The position numbers were made by a program, and so were the translations under genes. Shown here piece after piece: positions 36,301 to 46,363 of a stretch of DNA of 64,000 nucleotides (position 1 is its first letter; each line of letters opens with the position of its first letter). Origin of the DNA: Calliphora vicina. Lineage: Eukaryota; Arthropoda; Insecta; Diptera; Calliphoridae. The notes below the pieces were generated by a model. That model did no database searches. It saw nothing but the letters and a program-made list of their open reading frames with translations, and was not told the origin of the DNA. The stretch is from positions 32,387,667-32,451,666 of the forward strand of contig NC_088780.1 of NCBI RefSeq assembly GCF_958450345.1, given 5' to 3'.

Positions 36301-37233
36301 GGTGTGGATCTTGAAATATTTAAGAAAAGTGCTTGTTATAATTATGAAAATATCAAAAACTTGATTTTTTTTCATACCGGATAAGTATTTTTAGGTTTTC
36401 TGCTATTAAAGGCATATATTTTTTGAAAAGCTCTTAATGCTTCGGCATTACGACCCTGGGACATTAAAAACTTGGGACTTTCGGGCAGCAATATTAATAG
36501 CAAACCGCTTATTAAGCTGGGCAGGCCACAAACTAACAGGAAAATTTGCCAGGTGTGTACTGAAATATAAAATCATCATCAGTTGTGCTCAAAATTACTT
36601 AAATTTTATTTCCTCACCATTAAACGATTCAAATAAAACAAATTCCCAATCTTGGGATAATATGGCCCAGGCCAACATGGGTAAGGTCAAGGTACCCAAC
36701 GATTGCACCATACCCAAGGCCATTAAAACTCTGGGTCGGTATTTGGGTCCATGTAATTCAGTAAGATAAGTAAATAAAACCGCTCCGGGACCATTAACAC
36801 TGTAATTAATTTATACATTTTTATTATGGACTTAGAAGGTTAGCAATATTATGATTTACTCACATTAAGCCACCAAAAAATTTGAATGTGGCCAACATTA
36901 CAAAATTTTGAGACATTGAACTGCAGAACACACACACCGCATCCGCCAAATAACCAATTATAAGAATCTTTCTTCTACCCTGGGTATCGGCTAAATACCC
37001 CCAAATTATGGCCGATGCAATCATACCGGCATAGGTGGCCGAATTAAGGGTACCCTTGTTTAGCAGTGTCAGTTTGAGATCACACTCTGCTATGGGCAAA
37101 ATGTAGGCCATTGTGGTGGTGGAGAAGACATTCGCCAATATTGCACATATGGCCACAATGAGTAGCAGCAGATTAAATAAACCGAAACCTGCAGTTTCTA
37201 TGGCCTTATCAAAGTCGGCGGGTTCAACGACAT
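30379..37233 (-). CDS. SV2-like major facilitator transporter, 5' exon missing
   Basis: Membrane transporter of the synaptic-vesicle-2/organic-ion MFS family; substrate unknown. Minus-strand exons: 37233-36864, 36799-36618, 36559-36378, 36309-36089, 36024-35859, 35753-35636, 30863-30704, 30638-30511, 30434-30379. All phases match, giving 527 residues plus a start exon. Exon 1 here begins VVEPADFDKAIETAGFGLFN, typical of the N-terminus, then GYLADTQGRRK (MFS motif A), VNGPGAVLFTYLTELHGPKY, and PESPKFLMSQGRNAEALRAF (the PESP..L..G..EA motif before the central loop). A Cys-containing extracellular loop between TM7 and TM8 (exon 5) is the SV2 hallmark. It ends LPSEKKSTFT. The acceptor at 37234 is phase 1, so an upstream exon ending in one codon base is needed; I could not find it. 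Intron six is 4.8 kb, swollen by transposons. Drosophila relatives: CG3690/CG14691-type. Confidence 0.88.
31045..31615 (-). mobile_element. mini-me-like element, minus strand
   Basis: Reads in reverse: TATACCCTTCACCATG end, ATTTGCGACCCCACAAAG, GATATAGCCATGTCCGTCTA, then GGCTCGGTTGCTATTTA and the oligo-T/A zone. Interrupted at 31616 by a MITE, beyond which its tail may continue to about 32060. Inside the transporter intron, sense orientation with the gene. Confidence 0.7.
31616..32026. mobile_element. 411-bp hAT-type MITE, 8-bp target duplication
   Basis: Termini CAAGGTGTATTAATAAGGTG and, inward from the right, CAAGGCGTATTAATCAGGTG. Flanked by AACAATTT at 31608-31615 and 32027-32034. CAAGG fits the hAT YARNG consensus. 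Confidence 0.88.
32064..32768 (+). mobile_element. mini-me-like element, near full length
   Basis: A good reference copy. Begins CAAGTAAGAGTGCTATATTC, GGCTGTGCCGAATCTTATAT; then poly-A/T zone; TTTTGACCCATTGTAGGTCG; TATCTCAGCCATTTGTGGAC; CAGACAGACGGACATGGCTT; GGGTCGGAAATGAAAAATGT. Ends CCCTTCTCACGAAGGTGAAG then GGTATAAA, a short hairpin near the 3' end as in Helitron-type elements. A minus-strand fragment follows at 32790-32882. Confidence 0.75.
33588..35123. mobile_element. Transib-like non-autonomous element with RSS-like ends
   Basis: Left end CACAGTG, 22 bp, AAATAAATC; right end, read inward, CACAGTG, 22 bp, AAATAAATC. Outside are 5-bp direct repeats CGTTG at 33583-33587 and 35124-35128. 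A solo LTR (34068-34693) sits inside, so the original element was about 0.9 kb. No transposase frame. The 5-bp duplication and CAC-type heptamer are known marks of the Transib superfamily, relatives of the RAG1 recombinase; assignment is inference. Confidence 0.7.
34068..34693 (+). mobile_element. Solo LTR of a gypsy-type retroelement
   Basis: Starts TGTTACGAAATTG, ends TTAAAACGTAACA: TG...CA borders with a short inverted TGTTACG/CGTAACA. Flanked by ATAT at 34064-34067 and 34694-34697. ATAT preference is known for the 17.6/297 gypsy group. AATAAATAAAG near 34575 could be its poly(A) signal. A truncated second copy lies at 27115-27533. No coding region is left. Confidence 0.85.
35129..35345 (-). 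mobile_element. Mariner transposase fragment
   Basis: The minus strand reads KPNIHGAKVIIYIWWEQKGH, then IYYELLKSGQNITWNIYRTQ and LIRLKRATPEKRH, the central catalytic region of a mariner (DD34D) transposase after the first Asp. It lies in the transporter intron, directly next to the Transib-like element. Confidence 0.75.
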
Positions 37234-37644
37234 CTGAAAAGAATAGAAAATATTTAAATTTTAAATTAATTATGTGTTGTTTAAATGATTTTTTCTTATT
37301 ATATCTTCTGTTGTTCAAATGATAAGAATATGGTCGTTGAAATTTTAAATAATTCGAATATTTTACAATGGATTTGTATTAACTGTGACTTGTTGGAAAT
37401 ATTTAGTTTAGATTTTGATTATTTTATAAATTAATATAAAACATATTATTTGAAAACTCCATATAAATCTAATTTTTTCTTTTGTAAACTCATTTTAAAA
37501 CTAAACTGATGTGATACCGATTTGAGTCAAATTTTCCATTGTTCCATTTTGAATCAATAAAAAAATTTAAAAACCTTCTCCATTTTAACGGATTTGTATT
37601 TATTTGGTTGGAGTTATAGTTCATAGCTTGAAGCATAAATAAAT

Positions 37645-37770
37645 ACACATAGATCGGAAACTCTCCTGTCAAAGACCTAACTCAGTTGTCAAAAACCTAA
37701 GTGGTGAGAATGTATTAGTAAAAAAAACTATGTGAAAACTAAAACAACACTGAACGTGTGATTATTTTGA
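37645..37770. mobile_element. Truncated copy of the CATAGAG MITE
   Basis: Shares GGAAACTCTCCTGTCAAAGA, CCTAACTCAGTTGTCAAAAA and GGTGAGAATGTATTAGTA with the complete copy at 43005-43194; the right end is missing. Confidence 0.7.
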
Positions 37771-37774
37771 GTAT

Positions 37775-38400
37775 ATTTATACCCTACACCATAGTGGGGA
37801 GGGTATAATGCGTTTGTGCAGATGTTAAAGTATACCGATCGACTTAGAATCACTTTCTGTCCGTCTGGCTGGTTGGTTGGCTGGCTGTCCAAGTAAATTT
37901 TGTGCGCAAAGTACAGGTCGCAATTTTGAAGATATTTCGATCAAATTTGGTACATATAATTTTTTCGGCCCAAGGACCAAGCCTATTGGAACTGACTGAA
38001 ATCGGTCCATTATTTCACCTAGCCTCCATACAAATGTCCTCCCGAAATTGGACTTTATCGGTAATAAATGTTTAATTTATATATGTATCTCCACAAATTT
38101 CGCTCCAAATAAGTTTTATATATATATGAAATTCATGTCATCAAATTTTGTTACGATCGGTCCATAATTAGTCATAGCTCCCATATAGACCCGCTTCCGA
38201 AAATCACTTTAACGTGCATAAAGCGCTTAAAAATGTTGGTATACACACAAAATTCACCATAAATAACTTTCACATTGGTCATAGCCCCCATATAAGGCCC
38301 ACTTCCGAAAATCTCTCACTAGTATAAATTATTAATATTTTAAAAGAAAAATGTTTTTGCTCATTTACTTGGTGTAGGCTATTATATGGGCTTGACTGAC
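37775..38400 (-). repeat. Repeat family B, copy 2
   Basis: In reverse orientation shows TATACCCTACACCATAGTGG, CACTTTCTGTCCGTCTGGCT, TTGTGCGCAAAGTACAGGTC and CCCATATAGACCCGCTTCCG. Very similar to the plus-strand copy at 43303. Confidence 0.7.
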
Positions 38401-38619
38401 CATACTTTCTTAATTGTTTTCGTTTGTAGTATTTTATTTCGTATACGATTCAGGAGCTTAATTCATTAAAAACTTAATTCGGAATTAATGGCCGATTTCA
38501 TTAATCAGTTCTCAAAATGTAATTCATTAGTTTTTATTTTTTCTAAATTTTTTTTTTCTTCTAAAATTTGTACCAACATTGTGTCATATGCGGGAAGTTT
38601 TGCTGTACTTCTTTTATTT

Positions 38620-39238
38620 GAAACAAGTAAGAGAGCTATATTCGGCTGTGCCGAATTTTTGGAATTGTTTTTTTTTAATTTAAAATTTTTTTTTATGAAA
38701 TTTAAAAAAAAAAATTTTTGTTTTTTCAATTTTTTTTTAATATTTAGGGAAAAAAAATTTTGGAAAAAAAAATAATTCGGGTTAAAAAATATTTTTTCCG
38801 ATTTTGACCCATTGTAGGTCCAACTTACTATGGTCTTATATACGTCATTGCAAAGGTCTTTGAAATATCTATCATTAGATATCCATATTGTCTATATTAA
38901 TGACTTAGTAATCCAGATATAGTAGGTCAAAAATCGATGTTGTCCTAGTTTTTTCCTTATATCTCAGCCATTTGTTGACCGATTTTCTCGAGTTTAAATA
39001 GCAACCGAGCCGGAAGAATTCCGAAGATATTGATGTATTGATCGTGTATGTAAGTTTTTTGGGGGCTTCGGAAAGTTGATTTCAACAGACATACCGACGG
39101 ACATGGCTTAATGGACTCCGCTATCTATAAGGATCTAGAATATATATACTTTATAGGGTCGGAAAATTATATTGTGGAAATTACAAACGGAATGGCAAAC
39201 TTATATATACCCTTCTCACGAAAGTGAAGGATATAAAA
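38620..39238 (+). mobile_element. mini-me-like element
   Basis: Starts AACAAGTAAGAGAGCTATAT, TCGGCTGTGCCG; carries GACCCATTGTAGGTCCAACT, GCAACCGAGCCGGAAGAATT, CGACGGACATGGCTTAATGG; ends CCCTTCTCACGAAAGTGAAG. Confidence 0.72.
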
Positions 39239-39240
39239 AA

Positions 39241-39895
39241 GTGCTGCTGAAGCACACCGATTGCTCACTAAAGCTCTTGCTGTGTGTGTTTTGCATCGGT
39301 TTCAAGAGATCGCCCAGGCCAGCCAAAAAAGTTTGAAGACCAAGAATTGGAGGCATTAGTCCATGAAGATTATTGTCAAACAGGAGCTTGCAAAATAATT
39401 GGGAGCTACTCAAGCAGCAATTTCAAAATGTTTGCGAGCATTTTCATCCAAAAGCAGGGAAATGGGTACCATAGGAATTGCTGAAGAGAGACCTTGAAAG
39501 ACGATTTTGCATGTCCGAAATGATGTTTGAACGCTATAAATTAGTTAAAAAAATGGATTCATTGCGATAACGTAATAGACGTATGTGAATCCCGGCCAAC
39601 CAGCCGAATCGAGGTCAAAGCCAAATATCCATGATGCTAAGGTAATGCTCTGTAATATGCGGCCAGACATGAAACCGTAATATTCCATCATGACAACGCT
39701 TGGTCACATGGCATTATCTATTAAAAAGTATTTAGAAAGAAGTAGTTGGGAAGTTTTGTCTCACCCACTTTATAGGCCAGCCCTTGCCCATCCGACTACT
39801 ATTTGTTACGATCGATGCTTCACTTTGGAGCAGAGTATCCAAAATTGGATTGATTCGTTCTTTTGGCTCAGAATCCATATGTTGCCAGAATGATT
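39241..39895 (+). mobile_element. Mariner transposase relic (irritans/mori type)
   Basis: Broken frames read RDRPGQPKKFEDQELEALVH, CKIIG, IQKQGN; later KKWIH, VIFHHDNAWSH (second catalytic Asp region, normally HDNARPH), ..SPCPSDYYLLRSM.. (third Asp region) and NWIDSF. Many stops; no terminal repeats found because mini-me copies abut both sides. Confidence 0.78.
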
Positions 39896-39900
39896 AAAAA

Positions 39901-40558
39901 ACAAGTAAGAGAGCTATATTCGGCTGTGCCAACTCTTATATACCCTTCACCAAATTATACTTTAAAATACAAAATTAAAAAAAAAAATAAAATTTTTTTG
40001 ATAAAAAAAACTTAGGCTTAAAAAGTATTATTCCCGATTTTGACCCATTTTAGGTCCTAATTACTATAGCTTTATATACATCGTTTTAATGGACTTTGAA
40101 ATATCTATCATTATATATCCATATTGTCTATATTAATTAGTAATCCAGATATAGATCAAAAATAGGTCAACAATCGAGTTTGTCCCGGTTTTTTCCTTAT
40201 ATCTCAGCCATTTGTGGGCCGATTTTCTCGATTTTAAATAGCAACCGAGCCGGAAGAATTCCAGATATATTTATGTATGTCAGACGGACATGGCTATATC
40301 GATTTCACTTCGCTAACGATCCAGAATATGTATATCAGCCCAATTATGTATAAAAATCACCCGGGAGTTTTTCCCCTTTTCTCATTTTTCCTATTCAAAT
40401 TCAATGGGGAAAAACTGCCGGGGAACACTGCCGGAAATTTTTTATTTATAATTGGGCTTATATATACTTTGTGGCGTCGCAAATGAAAAATGTAGAAATT
40501 ACAAACGGAATGACAAACTTATACATATATACCCTTGCCATTCATGGCGAGGGGTATA
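39901..40558 (+). mobile_element. mini-me-like element carrying a MITE
   Basis: Begins CAAGTAAGAGAGCTATATTC and ends TATACCCTTGCCATTCATGG, CGAGGGGTATAAAA. Interrupted at 40336-40458 by a CAGCCC MITE. Its right part is duplicated, MITE included, upstream of sulfotransferase C (46270-46460). Confidence 0.72.
40336..40458. mobile_element. CAGCCC MITE, second copy
   Basis: Starts CAGCCCAATTATGTATAAAA, ends ATTTATAATTGGGCT. Flanked by TAT at 40333-40335 and 40459-40461. Inserted in the TA-rich part of mini-me. Confidence 0.75.
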
Positions 40559-40899
40559 AAAAGGATTGCAAATGAGATTTTCTAATTGCTATTCAGAACA
40601 CAACAACTGAAAATTATATTTTCCTTTTGAAAATGAGGAAATAATAAATAAAATTGAGAAAAAAAATAGTAATTGGATCCTCTAAAACCCCTCTAAAAAA
40701 CACAATATCAATAAAATATTGTTTCCTTATATAGGGGTTAGGCTCAATTATGTACCGATCCACACAAAAGTTGGTAGAAAGATTTAGGTTCATATGAAAC
40801 ATGTTTATGTTCAATTACATCATGATATTAGTTATTAGAGTAGTCAAGAATAAAAGTCAGCTTGCTAGCTCCTTTCGTTTGGGCCCTATTTTTTTTGTC

Positions 40900-41045
40900 A
40901 GGGTGCCCTGATAGACCAATCGATAGTGTGCTTAACTATTAATCTGAGAGTTGCGTGTTCGATTCCCACCAGAGACTCTGGGTGAATCTGCAGACAAGCA
41001 AAACGTTTTGCAGTTTGTGTTTGTTTTTTCCAAAAAAAAAAAAAA
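40900..41045 (+). repeat. tRNA-Lys-derived SINE, copy 1
   Basis: TAGACCAATCGATAG resembles the A box and GTTCGATTCC is a good B box, about 40 bp apart, with ATTAATCTGAGAGTTGCG between as in tRNA-Lys. An unrelated tail follows (CTCTGGGTGAATCTGCAGAC) and then a poly(A) run at 41033-41046. The acceptor stem is not preserved, so it is a SINE and not a working tRNA. A second copy is at 46805. Confidence 0.65.
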
Positions 41046-41424
41046 ACAGAAATCTAATGAGGACCCAGAAAACATACTGTTTGCTTCTACGACCAATATC
41101 TCGATATGCTACAAACGGAATGACAAACTCATCTTTTTTGATGGTGGTTATAAAAATGGTGAAAAACAGGTGTGTTTTTTGATCATATCTTAGAAATTTA
41201 CATATATCTCGGATATATTCATAATTTTAATATAATGATTCAGAATATAGTTTGTCGTAATGGAGTATTGTAGAGAACAGAATCTCACTCCAAAAAGAGC
41301 TTACTTGAGCATTTTAGATAGGGTCTATTATACTCACTCTATAACAACCATTTCTTCTAGTTTTTAGAGTAAATACTCATGAATAGATAGTAAGAATTAA
41401 CACAAATAAAACAATTTAACAGGT

Positions 41425-41623
41425 TTCATATATAAATTCGATGATAATGCATTATTTACACAAAACCACTGATATATTAAAGCATCTATTAAGTGCTAGT
41501 ATTTAATAAATAAACTACTCACAAAGCATTCACAACTCTGGCAACTAATAACTTCTAGTAGTAGTTTAAAAACCAACGCAAAGATAAGACATAAAATTTT
41601 AAATAAAAATACAAAAAAAAAAT
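41425..41623 (+). promoter_or_regulatory. Conserved proximal promoter/leader of sulfotransferase A
   Basis: About 190 bp shared with genes B (43932-44124) and C (47325-47510), while sequence further upstream of B differs. Best conserved: TTTCATATATAAATT (possible TATA box), CATCTATTAAGTGC, and CATTCACAACTCTGGCAACT. Conservation of a non-coding stretch suggests promoter and 5' UTR; function is inferred. Confidence 0.5.
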
Positions 41624-42761
41624 ATGAACAAATTTTGTGAAGTAACACCGCAACGATATCCTACAAATCTGATAAACAAGGATTGGTCACAACGTTGCAT
41701 AAAATATAATTCAGAACGTTTGGATTTTGTGAAGAAAGTCCATGAATTGGAAGTGTTCGATGATGATGTATGGCTGGTAACATTGCCAAAGTGCGGCACT
41801 ACCTGGATGCAGGAACTGCTGTGGTTGGTTATGAATAATTTTGATTTTGAGACGGCGAAAAAGGAACATTTGGAAGTTAGGACACCATTTTTGGAGTAAT
41901 ATAAATAATGTTTAGTAGTACAGCTAAAATTTTATTTATTAATTTATTTTTTTTTAACAGATTTGACTACATAATCCATGAAAACTTGGAAACAGCTTTT
42001 AATCCATTGGAAAAGTTATCAAGACCCAGACTTATTAAAACTCACTTATGTTTACCTTTGCTGCCAGCACAAATTTGGGATAAAAAACCTAAGGTAGGGA
42101 TATTTTTATTTATTTATTTATTTATTTATTATTTAAATAATTTATAATTTTGAAACAAATATAGGTAATTTATGTTTCCCGTCATATTCAAGATGCTTAT
42201 GTTTCCCAATATTATCACACCCGTAGCTTGGGCTTTAATATGGACAAGACCCTGGAACAATTTGTGGCCACAACTATGCAGGGTGACAATTTATTTGATC
42301 CATTTTTGCATATAACTGAATTTTTTAGCTTGAGAAATGAACCCTGGTTGTATTATACCAGTTTTGAAATCATGAAACATGATTTGAGACAAGTTATTAC
42401 AGAGGTCTGCAACTTTCTTAATAAATCCATAACGGAAGAGACAATGGAGAAAATGTTAAAGCATTTATCGTTTGAAGAGATGAAAAATAATGCAAAAACA
42501 AATCATATTTGGGAATTTGAACAAGTTAGAAAGAAGATGGGTTTACCCTATGAACATCATAAGTGAGTTTTAAAAAATTCATTTGATTTAAACAAACAAT
42601 TATTTATTTATAATTTAATTTGCAGTTTTGTGCGCAAGGGTCAAGTTAATGGCTATAAAGAAGAATTATCTGCTGAAATGGTTGGTGAATTGAATAACTG
42701 GGTTACTGAGAACTTATCTAAACACAATGTCACAATGGAAGAATTATTGCTGCTAAAATGA
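41624..42761 (+). CDS. Cytosolic sulfotransferase A
   Basis: PAPS-dependent sulfotransferase of the SULT1-like insect group; moves sulfate from PAPS to a small alcohol, phenol or amine. Exons 41624-41895, 41961-42093, 42165-42562, 42626-42761 (272/133/398/136 nt) give 312 residues, normal for the family (about 290-340). The 5'-phosphosulfate loop is PKCGTTW (55-61; many members have PKSGTTW). The catalytic His is in KTHLC (about 119). The 3'-phosphate site is YVSRHIQDAYVS (138-149) with Arg and Ser kept. The C-terminal PAPS motif is FVRKGQVNGYKEEL (269-282), where NGYK replaces the usual GDWK. No signal peptide or membrane anchor, so cytosolic. Intact; about 1.3 kb upstream of gene B and the likely parent of gene C. 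Substrate cannot be told from sequence. Confidence 0.94.
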
Positions 42762-42808
42762 AGATTTAAATTTATGTTGGAAGTTAACAATTAATAAGGT
42801 TTTTTAAT

Positions 42809-42814
42809 AATAAA
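42809..42814 (+). other. Poly(A) signal of sulfotransferase A
   Basis: AATAAA about 50 bp after the stop codon. Confidence 0.5.
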
Positions 42815-43004
42815 CAAATTTTACCAATCATGTTAAAAAAAAACAATTTAGAATTACTATATCTGTGACAACAAAGAAAAAAAGAGATGTTTAAAAATCG
42901 GAATAGTACACATCAAAATTAGATTTTCTTTAAATTCAGAAATTATCAGTTGGAAATTATATTTTCCATTTGAATTTTAGAAGAACTCAAATGAAAATTA
43001 TAGT

Positions 43005-43194
43005 CATAGAGAATAGACATAGAGCGGAAACTCTCCTGTCAAAGACCTAACTCAGTTGTCAAAAACCAAAGTGGTGAGAATGTATTAGTAGAAAAAACTA
43101 TGTGAAAACAAAAACAACACTCGTATGTGTGATTATTTTGAGTATTTTTTATGTTTGAGTTTTTTTTCTAGTTTCCGCTCCATGTTTCTCTATG
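43005..43194. mobile_element. 190-bp MITE, CATAGAG ends, 8-bp target duplication
   Basis: Left CATAGAGAATAGACATAGAG, CGGAAACT; right (inward) CATAGAGAAACATGGAGCGG, AAACT. Flanked by ATTATAGT at 42997-43004 and 43195-43202. Other copies, truncated: 37645, 53565-53612, 54920. Confidence 0.85.
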
Positions 43195-43302
43195 ATTATA
43201 GTTTCATTTCCAATTGTTCACTATCAGTAAAGAAATATTGAAAATATAGTAGATTTTTGATGTTTTTTGGGCGAAAAGGTGACTTAAAATTTGTTTTATT
43301 AA

Positions 43303-43940
43303 AACGAGTAAGAAAGTATGGTCGGTCAAGCCCGACCATATAATACCCTACACCAAGTAAATGAGTAAAAATATTTTTCTTTTAAAATATCAATAATTTA
43401 TATTCGTGAGTGATTTTCGGAAGTGGGCCTTATATGGGGGCTATGACCAATTATGGACCGATCACCATAAAATTAGGTGGTGTGATTAATTTTAAGTATG
43501 TTGAATTTTGTGTGTATACCAACATTTTTAAGCGATTTATGCACGTTAAAGTGATTTTCGGAAGCGGGTCTATATGGGAGCTATGACTAATTATGACCGA
43601 TCGTAACAAAATTTGGTGACATGAATTTTGTATATATAAAATTTATTTGAAGCGAAATTTGTGTAGTTACATAGATAAATTAAACATTTATGACCGATAA
43701 AGTCCAATTTCGAGGGGACATTTGTATGGGGGCTAGGTGAAATAATGGACCGATTTCAGCCAGTTTCATTAGGCTTGGTCCTTGAGCCGATAAAATAATA
43801 TGTACCAAATTTCATCGAAATATCTTTAAAATTGCGACCTGTACTCTGCGCACAAGGTTTGCATGGACAGCTAGCCAGCCAACCAGACGGACGGACGGAC
43901 ATCGTTTAATCGACTCAGAAAGTGATTCTAAGACATGCTT
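43303..43940 (+). repeat. Repeat family B, copy 3 (best preserved)
   Basis: Starts AACGAGTAAGAAAGTATGGT, CGGTCAAGCCCGACC; carries several GGGGGCTATGACCAATTATG-like blocks, GCGACCTGTACTCTGCGCAC, CAGCCAACCAGACGGACGGA and AATCGACTCAGAAAGTGATT. The start resembles mini-me (CAAGTAAGAG..), suggesting a related non-autonomous family. Confidence 0.7.
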
Positions 43941-44124
43941 CATATATAAATTTAATGATAATGCATATTTACTGATATAACAAGACATCTATTAAGTGCA
44001 AGTATTGTATTAATAAGTAAACAACTCACAGAGCATTCACAACTCTGACAACTAACAACGCCAGTTTAAAAATCATCGCCAGGATAAGACATACATTAAA
44101 TTAAAAAAAAAAACTACGAAAAAT
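43932..44124 (+). promoter_or_regulatory. Conserved proximal promoter/leader of sulfotransferase B
   Basis: Shares CATATATAAATTTAATGATA, CATCTATTAAGTGC and GCATTCACAACTCTG with gene A, and GATAAGACATA just before the start codon. Confidence 0.48.
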
Positions 44125-45276
44125 ATGTTCAACTTTTGTGAAGTAACACCGCAACGATATCCCACAAATCTAATAAACAAGGATTGGTCACAACGTAGTA
44201 TAAAATATTATTCAGAATATTTGCATTTTGTTAAGAAAGTCCATGAATTGGAAGTGTTTGATGATGATGTATGGCTGGTAACATTGCCAAAGTCTGGCAC
44301 CACCTGGATGCAGGAACTGCTGTGGTTGGTTGTAAATAACTTTGATTTTGAGACGGCCAAAAAAGAACACTTGGAAGTTAGAACACCATGTTTGGAGTAA
44401 TATAAATAATATTTAGTAGTACAAGTAAATTTTAATTTATTAATTTATGTATGTATATATTTTAACAGATTTGACTACATAATCCATGAAAACTTGGAGA
44501 GGGCATTTAAACCTTTGGAAAGTTTATCAAGACCCAGACTTATTAAAACGCATTTATGTTTACCTTTGCTGCCAGCACAAATTTGGGATAAAAAACCTAA
44601 GGTTATAGACTTACCTTTTAATTATTTTTCTAAAGAACATAATTTCTAAATTTGTTTAAAATTTAGGTTATTTATGTTTCCCGTAATATTCAAGATGCTT
44701 ATGTTTCCCTATATTATCAATACCGTAGTTTGGGCTTTAGTATGGACAAGACCCTGGAACAATTTGTGGCTACAGCTATGAAGGGTGACAAATTATTTGA
44801 TCCATTTTTACATATAACTGAATTTTTTAGCTTGAGAAATGAACACTGGTTGTATTATACCAGTTTTGAAAGCATGAAACATGATTTGAGACAAGTCATT
44901 ACAGAGGTCTGCACATTTCTTAATAAAACCATAACGGAAGAGACAATGGAGAAAATGTTAAAGCATTTATCGTTTGAAGAGATGAAAAATAATGCAAAAA
45001 CAAATCATATTTGGGATTTTGAACAAGTTAGAAAGAAGATGGGTTTACCCTATGAACATCATAAGTGAGTTTTAAAAAATTCATTTGATTTAAACAAAAC
45101 TAATAATTATTTATTGTATTTATAATTATTTAATTTGCAGTTTTGTGCGCAAGGGCCAAGTTAATGGTTATAAAGACGAATTATCGCCAGAAATGGTTAG
45201 TAAATTGAATAACTGGGTAACTGAGAACTTATCTAAATACAATGTCACAATGGAGGAATTATTGCTGCTAAAATGA
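44125..45276 (+). CDS. Cytosolic sulfotransferase B
   Basis: Paralogue of gene A with the same exon lengths: 44125-44396, 44469-44601, 44667-45064, 45141-45276; 312 residues, intact. Here the phosphosulfate loop has the standard Ser, PKSGTTW, unlike the Cys of A, C and D. The catalytic KTHLC and the C-terminal RKGQVNGYKDEL are kept; the 3'-phosphate site is YVSRNIQDAYVS. Scattered replacements relative to A (for example KYYSEYLHF for KYNSERLDF, YYQYRSLGFS for YYHTRSLGFN) fall partly near the expected acceptor pocket, so substrate preference may differ; this is inference. The promoter-proximal 190 bp matches gene A. Confidence 0.94.
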
Positions 45277-45599
45277 AGATTTAAATTTATTTTGGAAATT
45301 AACAATTAATAAGGTGTTTTAATAATAACAAAATTTTACCAAACATGTTAAAAAGAAAACAATTTAGAATTATATCTGTGACAACAAAGAGAAAAATTAG
45401 ATGTTTAGCAAGTAAGAGAGCTATATTCGGCTGTGCCGGATTTTATATACCCTTCACCAAATTATACTTCACAATAAAAATTTTAAATATTTTTAGGTAA
45501 ACAAATTTTATTTTTTTTGGAAACAAATTTTTTTCCATTTGTTTTTTTTGTAAATTTTTTAAATTTAAAATTTTTTTTTAATTTTTTACAGCCATATGC

Positions 45600-46236
45600 A
45601 TTAGGGTGGGTCAATTTGTTCCGGCCCAAAAAACGTGGTAAAGCGTATAGCAAATTCGTAATCTACGGAAAATTCTATGAACTTTTTCAGAAGAAACCGT
45701 GGTTCTTCAAAAAAATCGCATTTTTTTAATTTTTTGAAATTTAAGCATAACTTTGAACTCAGTCATTATTTTTAATCAAATTTTTCTTTATATACATTTC
45801 TTGTTAGTCCTATAAATTAAAAATAGAGAAAATCGGAAAATATTTGAATCCGCGGTCACCAAAAAACTGGAGTAGGGTGGGTAAAAATGTTAAAAATGTA
45901 TTATTCAAATGCCAATATCTCTTACGCTATAAGAGATAATTGATAGCTACGAGATATGTAGATAAGTTATATGTAGTACTCGACGAGAAGATTCTATATA
46001 TATGTAATTTTTTGAAATCGGAACACAAACGAAGAAATATTATTATTTTTAAAATTGAACATACCCGAGGTCTCCTAGCAAAAGAGGTCTTGAGCTCCAA
46101 ATCTTCTCGTAAAAAACCGGAAGCTCGATTTTGATTTTAGAACCATGGTTTCTTCTGGAAAAGTTCTTAGAATTTTCCGTAGATTAGGAATTTGCTATAT
46201 GCTTAGTAGTCAAACAAATTGACTCACCCTAATATT
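45600..46236. mobile_element. Foldback MITE with TTAGGGTGGGTC ends
   Basis: Left TTAGGGTGGGTCAATTTGTT; the right end is its reverse (AACAAATTGACTCACCCTAA). The inverted match extends about 120-130 bp through ATAGCAAATTC, CTACGGAAAATTCTA and AGAAGAAACC. The middle (CCGCGGTCACCAAAAAACTG, GAGTAGGGTGGGTAAAAATG, ACACAAACGAAGAAATA) is shared with the arms of the 57396-59209 element. A single-ended relative starts at 54625. Confidence 0.75.
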
Positions 46237-46312
46237 TATGTATGTCATTTGGGGGCTACGGAAAGTTGATTTCAACATACGTCACTTCGCTAACGATCCA
46301 GAATATGTGTAT

Positions 46313-46363
46313 CAGCCCAATTATGAATAAAAATTCAAATTCAATGGGGAAAAACTCCCGCTG
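46313..46363. mobile_element. CAGCCC MITE, deleted copy
   Basis: Only 51 bp left: CAGCCCAATTATGAATAAAA then a deletion to ACTCCCGCTG. It occupies the same mini-me position as the copy at 40336, so it was carried by the block duplication. Confidence 0.65.

Noticed and set aside
40898..40985. Functional tRNA gene
   Set aside because: A and B boxes are recognisable but the acceptor stem does not pair, and an A-tail follows; SINE or pseudogene is a better fit.
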